This document shows positions 18,066 to 27,107 of a stretch of 64,000 nt of DNA, in pieces. The stretch lies in the NCBI RefSeq assembly GCF_013403865.1, contig NZ_JABFDK010000001.1, positions 558,001 to 622,000 of the forward strand. The letters run 5' to 3'. Source of the DNA: Winogradskyella costae. GTDB taxonomy: Bacteria > Bacteroidota > Bacteroidia > Flavobacteriales > Flavobacteriaceae. How positions within the stretch are numbered: position 1 is the first letter of the stretch; each line of letters opens with the position of its first letter. A program made the position numbers and the translations under genes. The notes beneath the pieces were generated by a model, which did no database searches, was not told the DNA's origin, and was given only the letters and a program-made list of their open reading frames with translations.

Positions 18066-19760
18066 TTATAGTTTGGTATCTTTATCTGTTATAGGATCGT
18101 AAGACGTCCCCGTCTGACCTCTTAATCTTTTAAATTGTTTGTAACCGCGTTGTACTTGTTCTTCAGAGGCGCGTTCAAAATCTGTAGGTGTTACCTCGTA
18201 TTTTTCTTGAAGCTCTACTAATTTAATTCTGAGATTTTCTTCAATTGTATCATATTCAGGATTATCAATTTGGTTATGTATCTCTTTTGGATCTTCCTCT
18301 AAATCGTATAATTCCCAAGTATCAATATCATCATAAAAATGCATTAACTTATAACGTTTAGTGCGCACTCCATGATGTTTCTTTACCATATGAAATGCAG
18401 GATAATCGTAATAATGATAATAAACTGCATCTCTAAAATCAGTACCTTCAAAGTTATTCTCTAACAAAGGACGCAAGGATTTACCTTGCATATCCTTAGG
18501 AATATCAACTTGCGCATAATCTAAAAACGTTTCCGCAAAATCTAAATTCTGAGTCATCTCCTCTATGACAGTTCCAGGCTGAATAATATTTGGATACTTA
18601 ACAACTAAAGGCATTGCTAGAGATTCTTCGTACATATAGCGTTTATCAAACCACCCTTTTTCACCTAAATAAAAACCTTGATCTGTTGTATAAATCACAA
18701 TTGTATTTTCATCCAATCCGTTTTCCTCCAAATAATCTAAAACCTCACCAACGCCCTCATCTAGAGAAGCAATCGTTGCCAAATAATCTTGTAAATAACG
18801 TTGCCCTTTATATTTTGCTAAATCTTTGCCCGATAAATTTGCATCATGAAACGCATCATTTTTTGCTTGATAAGCCTTATCCCAAGCCATACGCTGTTTA
18901 ATCGTCATACGTTCAAAATCAGATTTCCATGGATTATGAGCCAATTCTGGACTTCCTTTCGTTTTGGTCAATTTTAAATCATGACCTTCGTACATATCCT
19001 TATAAATCGTTTGTTGCTGCTGTTGCGAGCTTAATGAACCTTCATGAGCCGTGAAATAGCTCTCTGGCAATTCGAATTCGATATCATCAAATTTATTGGC
19101 ATGTCGCAAGGCTGGCATCCAATTTCTGTGTGGTGCTTTGTGCTGCAGCATAAGCATAAAAGGTTTGTCGCTGTCCTTTACAGAATTGAGATAGGCAATA
19201 CCATTTTGTGTAATAATGTCTGTAGCATAGCCTTCAATTCGAGTTGTATCTGCTACTTTCGTTGCGTCATTGATTTCTATAAAATCTGGATTGTAATAAT
19301 TGCCTTGGTCCGTTAATATTTTCCAATAATCAAAACCCTGTGGCAAATCATGTAAATGCCATTTACCAATAACAGCGGTATTGTAACCTGCTTTTTGAAG
19401 TAGCTTAGGAAAGGTTTGTTGGCTACCATCAAATTGGTCGCCATTCATTCTAAAACCATTGGCATGGCTAAATTTCCCCGTTAAAACCACGGCTCTACTA
19501 GGTCCGCAAATAGAATTAGTACAAAAGTTATTCTTAAACAAAGCACCCTCTACTGCAATACGATCAATATTTGGTGTAGGTGCTAATTTACTTATCGGAT
19601 GACCATAAGCACTGATGGCTTGTTCAGCATGGTCGTCTGCCATAATATAAACGATGTTTGGTCGTTTTTTAGGCACCAATTCTACCTTCTTTTCTAGTGA
19701 ATTATTCTTGCACGATTGAAAAGCAAAAAGCATTAATAAAATAACAACTAAGTTTCTCAT
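18066..19760 (-). CDS. Type I (formylglycine) sulfatase, lipoprotein
   Basis: 564 residues. A lipobox Cys17 (QSC) is followed by the N-terminal strand NIVYIMADDH with metal-binding Asp42/Asp43, then the formylglycine signature C85-G-P-S-R89 with the downstream LTGK, and TTDQGFYLGEKGWFDKR in the second half. The active-site Cys85 would be converted to formylglycine by a maturase that is not in this window. The S1-family fold removes sulfate from carbohydrates. It is tightly packed between an esterase (1 bp) and GH43 (3 bp), which argues that the locus targets a sulfated, esterified glycan at least in part. Confidence 0.93.
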   Translation of the reverse strand: MRNLVVILLMLFAFQSCKNNSLEKKVELVPKKRPNIVYIMADDHAEQAISAYGHPISKLAPTPNIDRIAVEGALFKNNFCTNSICGPSRAVVLTGKFSHANGFRMNGDQFDGSQQTFPKLLQKAGYNTAVIGKWHLHDLPQGFDYWKILTDQGNYYNPDFIEINDATKVADTTRIEGYATDIITQNGIAYLNSVKDSDKPFMLMLQHKAPHRNWMPALRHANKFDDIEFELPESYFTAHEGSLSSQQQQQTIYKDMYEGHDLKLTKTKGSPELAHNPWKSDFERMTIKQRMAWDKAYQAKNDAFHDANLSGKDLAKYKGQRYLQDYLATIASLDEGVGEVLDYLEENGLDENTIVIYTTDQGFYLGEKGWFDKRYMYEESLAMPLVVKYPNIIQPGTVIEEMTQNLDFAETFLDYAQVDIPKDMQGKSLRPLLENNFEGTDFRDAVYYHYYDYPAFHMVKKHHGVRTKRYKLMHFYDDIDTWELYDLEEDPKEIHNQIDNPEYDTIEENLRIKLVELQEKYEVTPTDFERASEEQVQRGYKQFKRLRGQTGTSYDPITDKDTKL

Positions 19761-19761
19761 G

Positions 19762-20646
19762 TTATTTAGTTCTTATAATTTTAGTTTGAATAACGTCCTT
19801 ATTTAGCATCGCTCGCTCAAAAAACTGAAATATCATCTCTAAATCTTCAAATGGAATTCGGGCAATCTCGTGGCCACCACCTTTAACGATATTGAACGCA
19901 TATGCGGTATCAAATTCTTCGAGTTGATTTACTATAATTTCAGAACCATCTAACATAATATAACCGTCTTTCTTCGGGTCGCAATAATGATGTGATGCAC
20001 TACCAAACGGCACTAATTGATCGTCTGTTCCATGATAAATAACTGCTGGAACTGCATTTTCTGCAGTAATATATCGTGCATCAACTACAGCACCTGCACA
20101 AGAAAACACACCTGCAAATGACACGTTATTATAAGCGTCTTTATTCGATACAAAATAATCCTTCATATACACGGCATTTAGTATGCCCTCTGCTCCAGCA
20201 CTACTCCCACCTGCTATAATTTTGGTAGGATCAATTTGAAGACTTTTAGCACGTTCAACTAAAAATTTTGCCGCATCTAAATAATCAATTGCAGCTTGTT
20301 TAAAAGTTTCCATTTTCTCGTCTTTGGTGCAATCACAACCAAAACCTGTAGCTTTATTTTTTCTAAGTAAACGGTAATCGATAGAAACCCCTATATAATT
20401 TTGTTTTTCGGCAGCGTACTTAACCAAACTACCATCATCTGGATAGGCACGGTGACTGCCCGAAAACCCACCACCATGCATCCAAAGTAATACAGGAAGT
20501 GAATCGGTTTTATTAATATTTTCTGGAGTGAACACATCCATTCTCAAGGTATCTTTTCCTTTAATAGAATAGATATAAGTCTCTTTTTTTTGAGCGGAAA
20601 GACTAAACGTAATGAGGATTACAAGCGTTGTTAGTATATTTTTCAT
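19762..20646 (-). CDS. Secreted alpha/beta-hydrolase carboxylesterase
   Basis: 294 residues with a signal peptide (about 1-18). The oxyanion motif HGGGF is at 57-61 and the nucleophile elbow G147-S-S149-A-G151 follows; the acid is in GTDDQLVP and the histidine in GGGHEIAR. This is a hormone-sensitive-lipase/carboxylesterase-like enzyme, probably a deacetylase for substituted sugars. It is the first gene of the lower half of the polysaccharide locus, after the terminator-like hairpin at 20816-20877. Confidence 0.85.
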   Translation of the reverse strand: MKNILTTLVILITFSLSAQKKETYIYSIKGKDTLRMDVFTPENINKTDSLPVLLWMHGGGFSGSHRAYPDDGSLVKYAAEKQNYIGVSIDYRLLRKNKATGFGCDCTKDEKMETFKQAAIDYLDAAKFLVERAKSLQIDPTKIIAGGSSAGAEGILNAVYMKDYFVSNKDAYNNVSFAGVFSCAGAVVDARYITAENAVPAVIYHGTDDQLVPFGSASHHYCDPKKDGYIMLDGSEIIVNQLEEFDTAYAFNIVKGGGHEIARIPFEDLEMIFQFFERAMLNKDVIQTKIIRTK

Positions 20647-20815
20647 TTAGTTTATGTTCTCAACTAAAATTCCACTTATGAGAGTTTCACTTTCAATTGA
20701 ATTAAGAGTAATTGGTAATCTTATATTGCTTACAGCGTATTAAACTGAGTTACAATTCTTTTATTTTCTGCACTGTCAACTAGATTGTACTTTTTATAGC
20801 AAAATCACTATTCCA

Positions 20816-20877
20816 CCAAAAAAGCCATACTTAACAAGACGTAAAAGAAGAAAACTTTATATGTTGTTAGGTATGGC
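20816..20877 (-). terminator. Terminator-like long hairpin inside the polysaccharide locus
   Basis: GCCATACTTAACAA (20824-20837) pairs with TTGTTAGGTATGGC (20864-20877), 14 pairs with one G-T, 26-nt loop. Read on the minus strand the second arm is followed directly by six T residues. It lies downstream of GH3 and upstream of the esterase, so it may end or thin the upper transcript. The remaining gap (20647-20815 and 20878-21094) is AT-rich and shows no gene or consensus promoter I can support. Confidence 0.55.
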
Positions 20878-21094
20878 ATAAATTTGACAATCAATCTATT
20901 GAGTTAAACTAAGGACCTCACGCCCTTAATTAAGACCTTAAAAACCTAAATTCTTAAGATCAGTAATAATTATTTAAAAATATATTCTTTGTTTAAACCA
21001 TTTATTTATCCAAATTGGACTTATAATTTTATTGAAATTTTGATTTACAATACGAAATAGTATTACGTCTCGAAATATCGATTTCAGGACCCTT

Positions 21095-23437
21095 CTATTT
21101 CGTTAACACAAATTCTTTCATCATCTTAGTATCAGAATCCGTACCTACAAATACCTGAAAATCTCCAGGTTCGGCAACAAAATCTAAATCTGAATTATAG
21201 AATTTCAAATCTTCAACGGTCAGTTTAAAAGTAACTGTTTTCGTTTCTCCTTTTTTAATTTGAACTTTTTGAAACCCTTTTAACTCTTTAACGGGTCTTG
21301 TTACTGACCCAACTACATCTCTAAGGTATAACTGCACCACTTCTTTACCATCGTAATCTCCAGAATTAGTTACCTCTACAGAAACCTCTACAACACCATC
21401 CATAGCAATTGAAGATGTATTAATATTAAAGTTAGAATAATCAAATGAGGTATAGCTCAATCCATAACCAAATGGATATAATGGCTCGTTACGCACATCG
21501 ATATAGTTACTTTTAAATTTCTCGAATTTACCGTCTTCATTTCCTAAAGGACGACCTGTATTTTTATGGTTGTAAAAAATTGGTACTTGCCCCACGTTTC
21601 TTGGAAAAGTTGCCGTTAATTTACCTGATGGGTTAACATCTCCAAACAATACATCTGAAATTGCTAAACCAGCTTCACTACCTGGAAACCAAACATTAAG
21701 AATTGCTTGCACGTTTTCATTCTCTTCAACTAAAACAAGTGGGCGTCCGGTAAACAGAACCAAAACCACAGGTTTTCCTGTTTTCAATAAAGCGTTTAAC
21801 AAATCTTTCTGCACTTGGGGAATACCCAAATCAGTTCTACTACTACTTTCTCCACTGAACTCTGCAGATTCACCAATTGTTGCTACAATAACATCAGATT
21901 TAGCTGCTATTTGAAGCGCTTCATCTAATAACTGCTTATCTGTACGGCCATCGCGCGGAATATCTTTACCAAACATTGTTGCACGTTGCTCTAACTCTAA
22001 ATCGTAATCAATATTGCTCCCTTTAGCATATAACAAAGTGGCTTTATCACCAATAACTTCGGTTAGACCATCAAAGACTGAGTTTGATTCTTCCTGTTTT
22101 GTGGCCACACTCCAAGTACCAGCCATATTATTTCCTGCTTTAGCTAACGGACCAATTAAACCAATAGTACCAGATTTATTTATAGGTAATAATTGCGCTT
22201 CATTCTTAAGTAATACCATAGATTCAGCTGCCACTGTACGGGCGAATGCTTTATTTTCTGGTGTAAATATTTCGGTTTCTGACCTATTAACGTCACAATA
22301 TTTGTAAGGGTCATCAAATAATCCTAATTGAAATTTAGCCGTTAGCATTCGTCTTACTGCAGCATCAATATCATCCATTGAAACCTTTCCATTTTCATAA
22401 GATTCTTTCAAGGTTTTTACAAAAGCTGCTGGTATTGATGGCGAATCACCTGCCATATCCATATCCACACCTGCTTTTAAAGCTTGTTCTGAAACTTGAT
22501 ATTTATCTCCAACTCCATGTTCTGTCATTTCAAAAATTCCGGTGTAATCAGTTACTACAAAACCATTAAAGCCCCAGTCGTCTCTTAACAAATCAGTAAG
22601 CAACCACTTGTTTCCAGTTGCTGGCACACCATCAATTTCGTTAAAGGATGCCATAACAGAACCTACACCTGCATCAATGGCCGCTTTATAAGGCTCTAAA
22701 TATTCGTTGTACATTCTAATTTTACTCATATCCACCGTATTGTAATCTCTACCAGCTTCGGATGCGCCATATAAAGCAAAATGCTTTACACAGGCCATTA
22801 ATGTGTTATTTAGACTTAAATCATCTTGTTGATACCCTTTAATCATAGCTTCTGCTATTCTACTTCCTAAGAAGGGATCTTCTCCGTTTCCTTCAGAAAC
22901 ACGCCCCCAACGAGGGTCTCTAGATATATCAACCATTGGTGAAAACGTCCAATTGATACCAGCTGCACTTGCTTCATTTGCTGCTACACGTGCCGTTTTT
23001 TCTATCATCTCCATATCCCAAGAACTAGACAGCCCTAAAGGAATAGGAAATGTAGTTTCGTAACCATGAATAACATCCATTCCAAAAATTAAAGGAATAC
23101 CTAATCTACTTTTTTCGACAGCTATTTTCTGAACTTCATAAATCTTTTCTACTGTTTTTATATTAAACAAACCTCCCACTCTTCCTTCTTCAATACGTTT
23201 TCCTACATCGGATCCTTTCGCTGAACCTGTTGTAATATCTCCTGAAGTTGGTAAATTAAGCTGCCCTATTTTTTCATCAATAGACATTAATTCTAAAATA
23301 GAATCCACTTTTGAGGCAAATGGATTCTCTGTAGTCATTTTGGATTCAGCCATTGTCTTAGTGTCTGAATTACAACTTGAAAGTAATATTGCTAAAAAAG
23401 CAATTGTGATTGTTTGAACGTTAATTAATCTCTTCAT
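21095..23437 (-). CDS. GH3 beta-glucosidase lipoprotein (BglX-like)
   Basis: 780 residues. A lipobox Cys22 (SSC) precedes the GH3 barrel: FGMDVIHG, SRDPRWGRVSEGNGEDP (172-188), KHF (218-220), and the nucleophile Asp297 in VVTDYTG. The alpha/beta sandwich follows with GESAEFSGESSSR, which carries the likely acid/base Glu, and a C-terminal fibronectin-like domain. The enzyme removes terminal beta-glucose units. With two GH144-type enzymes upstream, cleaving sophorose-type oligosaccharides is the expected role. It lies 5 bp after the PHB-type esterase gene. Confidence 0.92.
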   Translation of the reverse strand: MKRLINVQTITIAFLAILLSSCNSDTKTMAESKMTTENPFASKVDSILELMSIDEKIGQLNLPTSGDITTGSAKGSDVGKRIEEGRVGGLFNIKTVEKIYEVQKIAVEKSRLGIPLIFGMDVIHGYETTFPIPLGLSSSWDMEMIEKTARVAANEASAAGINWTFSPMVDISRDPRWGRVSEGNGEDPFLGSRIAEAMIKGYQQDDLSLNNTLMACVKHFALYGASEAGRDYNTVDMSKIRMYNEYLEPYKAAIDAGVGSVMASFNEIDGVPATGNKWLLTDLLRDDWGFNGFVVTDYTGIFEMTEHGVGDKYQVSEQALKAGVDMDMAGDSPSIPAAFVKTLKESYENGKVSMDDIDAAVRRMLTAKFQLGLFDDPYKYCDVNRSETEIFTPENKAFARTVAAESMVLLKNEAQLLPINKSGTIGLIGPLAKAGNNMAGTWSVATKQEESNSVFDGLTEVIGDKATLLYAKGSNIDYDLELEQRATMFGKDIPRDGRTDKQLLDEALQIAAKSDVIVATIGESAEFSGESSSRTDLGIPQVQKDLLNALLKTGKPVVLVLFTGRPLVLVEENENVQAILNVWFPGSEAGLAISDVLFGDVNPSGKLTATFPRNVGQVPIFYNHKNTGRPLGNEDGKFEKFKSNYIDVRNEPLYPFGYGLSYTSFDYSNFNINTSSIAMDGVVEVSVEVTNSGDYDGKEVVQLYLRDVVGSVTRPVKELKGFQKVQIKKGETKTVTFKLTVEDLKFYNSDLDFVAEPGDFQVFVGTDSDTKMMKEFVLTK

Positions 23438-23442
23438 TATTT

Positions 23443-24243
23443 TTATTTAGTATTTGAAAAAAGCCAATTTAAAAGGTCTGGTTCTGCAAAAGCTGGGTCC
23501 CAACTGTTATGATTTGCAAAGTCATATAAAGTTAGTTTAGGGAAACCACCTGCACTAATTATTGCAGATGCCATATTTAAAGATAATTTGGGATCAACTA
23601 CATCATCTTTTGCTCCATGTAAAATCCATAACGGAATAGTTTTAGCGTAGGGTGTCACAGATTCTGGATCTCCACCTCCACAGATAGGTATTGCCGCAGC
23701 GAACATTTTAGGGTTACGGTGAATGATTTCAAACGTTCCCATACCTCCCATTGATAATCCCATTGCATACACCTGATCAGTCTTTATGTATGGCTGAGCA
23801 ACCATCTCGTCCATTAAATCCATCACTAAGGCCATTGCAGTAGTCGGTACATCTTTGTATTTATACTTAAATGTTATAGGTTTTGTTGAGCGGTCTGCTT
23901 CCAATTTAGACCAATAATCATCTCTAGGGCATTGCGGAAAAATCACAATGGCAGGAAATGCATCTCTTATGGTATCATTTAAAAATAATTTGCTGCCATG
24001 AGCGAGTTGTTTTTTATTATCATTGCCGCGTTCACCCGCTCCATGAAGCATTAACACTAATGGATAGGTTTTAGACGCATCAAAATCCTTAGGTAAAAGC
24101 ATTCTGTAATTGAGCGTATCTTCATTTACAATATGATTTTCGTATGAAAATAATTCCTTTTGAGATTCAGTCTGCTGTGCTTTTACAACACCTGAACTAA
24201 AAATCATAATACTAAAGATTAGAGTTAACATTTGATGTTTCAT
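23443..24243 (-). CDS. Secreted esterase (PHB-depolymerase/esterase-D-like alpha/beta hydrolase)
   Basis: 266 residues with a signal peptide (about 1-22). HGAGERG (67-73) forms the oxyanion region, the nucleophile elbow is G162-L-S164-M-G166, the acid lies in HGAKDDVVDP (Asp213 or Asp214) and the histidine is His245 in ANHNSWDPAF. Proteins like this in polysaccharide loci are usually carbohydrate esterases. It is packed between the first GH144 gene (14 bp) and GH3 (5 bp). Confidence 0.85.
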   Translation of the reverse strand: MKHQMLTLIFSIMIFSSGVVKAQQTESQKELFSYENHIVNEDTLNYRMLLPKDFDASKTYPLVLMLHGAGERGNDNKKQLAHGSKLFLNDTIRDAFPAIVIFPQCPRDDYWSKLEADRSTKPITFKYKYKDVPTTAMALVMDLMDEMVAQPYIKTDQVYAMGLSMGGMGTFEIIHRNPKMFAAAIPICGGGDPESVTPYAKTIPLWILHGAKDDVVDPKLSLNMASAIISAGGFPKLTLYDFANHNSWDPAFAEPDLLNWLFSNTK

Positions 24244-24257
24244 ATTCTATATTTTTT

Positions 24258-25634
24258 TTAATAATTAAAGTCTAAAGCATTCAAGCCATTTTGAACATCT
24301 TCATTTTGCATAAAAAGATTCCAGAATAAACCAGACCTATAATTTTCAATCATTATAATTTCTGGCCCTTGGTCAATAGCCAAATATTGCTCAGTTACCC
24401 AATCATTATACTGTGGACTAAAGGCATCGTAAAATCCTGCTGTTCCCATTAAAATATCTTTTTTACTATAAAAATAATGCATTGCTGCTAATGACTTCTC
24501 TGGCGTATAAGGAATAGAACTTATGGCTGCTGTTGGAGAAATAACGCCTAAATCATTTTCAGGACTGTGTGCTGAATACCCTGTTGATCCATTTGAATTT
24601 CGGCTATAACTTGCTGTTAGACCCCAACAATTCTCACCATAATCAGCATAACTATTGGGATTGCTAACACAGTGTTGATAATTAATATTAGTATGGTTTA
24701 CATTTAAATCCCAATAATTGGCATACTGGTCAGAAAGATTTGTAGGATTTAATCCTAAGAACGAATAGTGCGCCCAAAATAGAGGGCCTGTACCATTACC
24801 GGCATGATCTAATATCAATGGAATACCATATTGACTTGAAGATGACACTATGTTCCCATTATTAGCCCAACCTTGATGGTACGCTTCTGCCGGAATAGGG
24901 AAATCCGGCGAAGCTGCACCTAAGATAAACGCTATTAGCGTTTCATTATATCCTTTGAGTTCTAAATTTATTGAAAAACCATTTTCTGGACTCCAATGCC
25001 AATACAAGGCATTCTGGTTTTGAGTATACCAATCCCACTCTACACCTTTCCATAATTCATCTGCTTGAGTCGCTAAAGCAATTTCTTCATCAGTTCCGTT
25101 TTTAAAATATTCTTTTATACAAATTAGACCCTGTGTAAAAAGTGCGGTTTCGACCAAATCACCTCCATTGTCTTCACTACTAAAAGGAATGACATTTCCG
25201 TTTGTTCCATCAATCCAATGTGGCCATGCTCCATGGAAGCGATCTGCACCTTCAAAAAAGTTTAAAATTTTACTTAATCTAGTAATAGCTACGGCTTTTG
25301 AAACATAACCGCGCTCTATTCCTACTAAAATAGCCATTAATCCAAATCCGCTTCCGCCCGTGGTCACAACATTTTGACTATTTGAAGGATCATTTGGATG
25401 GTAACGTTCTTTAGCGCCGCCTGAATTAAACTCTGCGTAATCCCAAAAGTATTTAAAAGTTTTCTGTTGAGTTAAATCTAACAGTTCTTCATCCGTTAAG
25501 GTTTCTACTATAACAACTGGACCGTCATCATCCGTTAAGTCAGGTTCATTAGGCTCTTGAAAATTTGAGCTGCTATCGTCCGTACCACAACTAAAACAAA
25601 TTAATGCGACTATGAATAGATTAAAAAATCTCAT
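24258..25634 (-). CDS. GH144-type (glycoamylase-like) glucanase lipoprotein, copy 1
   Basis: 458 residues with lipobox Cys16 (FSC) and an acidic linker to about residue 45. The glycoamylase-like (PF10091) domain is clear: GGSGFGLMAILVGIERGY, DRFHGAWPHWIDG, DNGGDLVETALFTQGL, LFWAHYSFLGLNP, and GPEIIMIENYRSGLFWNLFM at the end. Characterised GH144 members are endo-beta-1,2-glucanases. The neighbouring gene encodes a second copy with the same motifs, so this is a tandem duplication; the two may differ in chain-length preference or location. Confidence 0.85.
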   Translation of the reverse strand: MRFFNLFIVALICFSCGTDDSSSNFQEPNEPDLTDDDGPVVIVETLTDEELLDLTQQKTFKYFWDYAEFNSGGAKERYHPNDPSNSQNVVTTGGSGFGLMAILVGIERGYVSKAVAITRLSKILNFFEGADRFHGAWPHWIDGTNGNVIPFSSEDNGGDLVETALFTQGLICIKEYFKNGTDEEIALATQADELWKGVEWDWYTQNQNALYWHWSPENGFSINLELKGYNETLIAFILGAASPDFPIPAEAYHQGWANNGNIVSSSSQYGIPLILDHAGNGTGPLFWAHYSFLGLNPTNLSDQYANYWDLNVNHTNINYQHCVSNPNSYADYGENCWGLTASYSRNSNGSTGYSAHSPENDLGVISPTAAISSIPYTPEKSLAAMHYFYSKKDILMGTAGFYDAFSPQYNDWVTEQYLAIDQGPEIIMIENYRSGLFWNLFMQNEDVQNGLNALDFNY

Positions 25635-25636
25635 AA

Positions 25637-26998
25637 TTAATTCTTTTTATATTTAAAACCCAGCTTATCTAAACCTGATTGTACCTCTTTATTTTTCATG
25701 AATAAATCCCATAATAAGCCTGTTCTATAATTCTCAATCATTACAGGAATTGGACCTTGATCTATGGCCAAATAGCGTGGTGTGTACCAATTAGATTCAA
25801 AACTAAAAGCATCATAAGGTCCATACCTACCTACTAAGCTATCATGATTTTTATAAATATTTTTTAAAACATTCATACTCTCTTTTGGAGTGTATGGAAA
25901 TGAGGATAGCGCTGCTGTTGGAGATATCACTCCAACATCACTTTCAGGTCTATGACCATGGTACCCTTTTATGGAGTAGCTAGAGGTTAATCCCCAAAGA
26001 CTATCACCATATCCTTTATATTGCATTGGATTGTCTACAGCATACTTATAATGAATTTTGGCTTGGTTCTGAGTTAATTTCCAATAATCTGCATATTGAT
26101 CGGATAATCCATTTGGATTTAATCCTAAATATGAATAATGAGCCCAGAATAGCGGTCCAACGGAATGATTATCATGCTCATAATAATTTAGTACAAGATC
26201 TTCTCCGTAATATTTTTTGTTAGATACGATTTTACCATTTCTAGCCCAACCTTTTTCGTAAATGGATTTACTAATTGGATGTGTTGGTGAAGCAGCTGCA
26301 AGAACATACATAATTAAGCACTCATTATAACCACCAACCGGGAAATTCATATCCCAGCCATAACTTGGTGACCAATGCCAATACAATACATCTTCACCAC
26401 CTTTAGTATACCAATCCCATTCTACACTTTTCCAAAGTTCATCTATTTTGAATACTAATTGTTTTTCCTTTTCTGTATTACCATCGAAATATTCTGCAAC
26501 GGTTAACAAACCTTGTATTAAAAATGCTGTTTCTACTAAATCTCCGCCATTGTCTTTTTTGCTAAATGCTAGCACCTTACCTGTCTCCCCATCTAACCAG
26601 TGCGGCCAAGCACCATGAAAACGATCTGCTTTTTCAAGAAAATCTACATTTTTAAGAAATCTATCTAAAGCCTCTTCCTTATTAATAAATCCTCTTTCTA
26701 CACCCACTAAAATCGCCATTACACCAAATCCACTGCCACCAATAGTAACGGTCTGTTTTGGTGATAATGAATAATCATCATCTAAATGCAGACGTTCTGT
26801 TGCTAAACCAGAGTTAGGTTCTGCACCCTCCCAAAAGTAGTTGATGGTTTGGTACTGAATAGTATCTAAGAGACTGCTTTCCGTTAGTTTAATCTGAGAT
26901 CCTGACTCCTCTTTTGACGTGTGCTTTTTTCCTTGTTTACAAGCAAAAAGCGACAAGGCCATGATTAAAATGGTAATATAAAATGTCGAAAATTTCAT
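25637..26998 (-). CDS. GH144-type (glycoamylase-like) glucanase lipoprotein, copy 2
   Basis: 453 residues with lipobox Cys20 (FAC). It matches the downstream copy along its whole length: GGSGFGVMAILVGVERGF, DRFHGAWPHWLDG, DNGGDLVETAFLIQGL, LFWAHYSYLGLNPNGLSDQYADYW and the final VMIENYRTGLLWDLFM. The two genes are 2 bp apart. As for copy 1, the family role is endo-hydrolysis of beta-1,2-glucan at the cell surface or in the periplasm. Confidence 0.85.
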   Translation of the reverse strand: MKFSTFYITILIMALSLFACKQGKKHTSKEESGSQIKLTESSLLDTIQYQTINYFWEGAEPNSGLATERLHLDDDYSLSPKQTVTIGGSGFGVMAILVGVERGFINKEEALDRFLKNVDFLEKADRFHGAWPHWLDGETGKVLAFSKKDNGGDLVETAFLIQGLLTVAEYFDGNTEKEKQLVFKIDELWKSVEWDWYTKGGEDVLYWHWSPSYGWDMNFPVGGYNECLIMYVLAAASPTHPISKSIYEKGWARNGKIVSNKKYYGEDLVLNYYEHDNHSVGPLFWAHYSYLGLNPNGLSDQYADYWKLTQNQAKIHYKYAVDNPMQYKGYGDSLWGLTSSYSIKGYHGHRPESDVGVISPTAALSSFPYTPKESMNVLKNIYKNHDSLVGRYGPYDAFSFESNWYTPRYLAIDQGPIPVMIENYRTGLLWDLFMKNKEVQSGLDKLGFKYKKN

Positions 26999-27107
26999 AT
27001 GTGATTTTTATAAATTTAACTGCACCTAATTCGTTCTAGATGCAGTTAAATTAAAGACTAATTCAAATAATAAAGTGTTTTAATTCTTATGTCTTCTCAT
27101 CCTAAAG

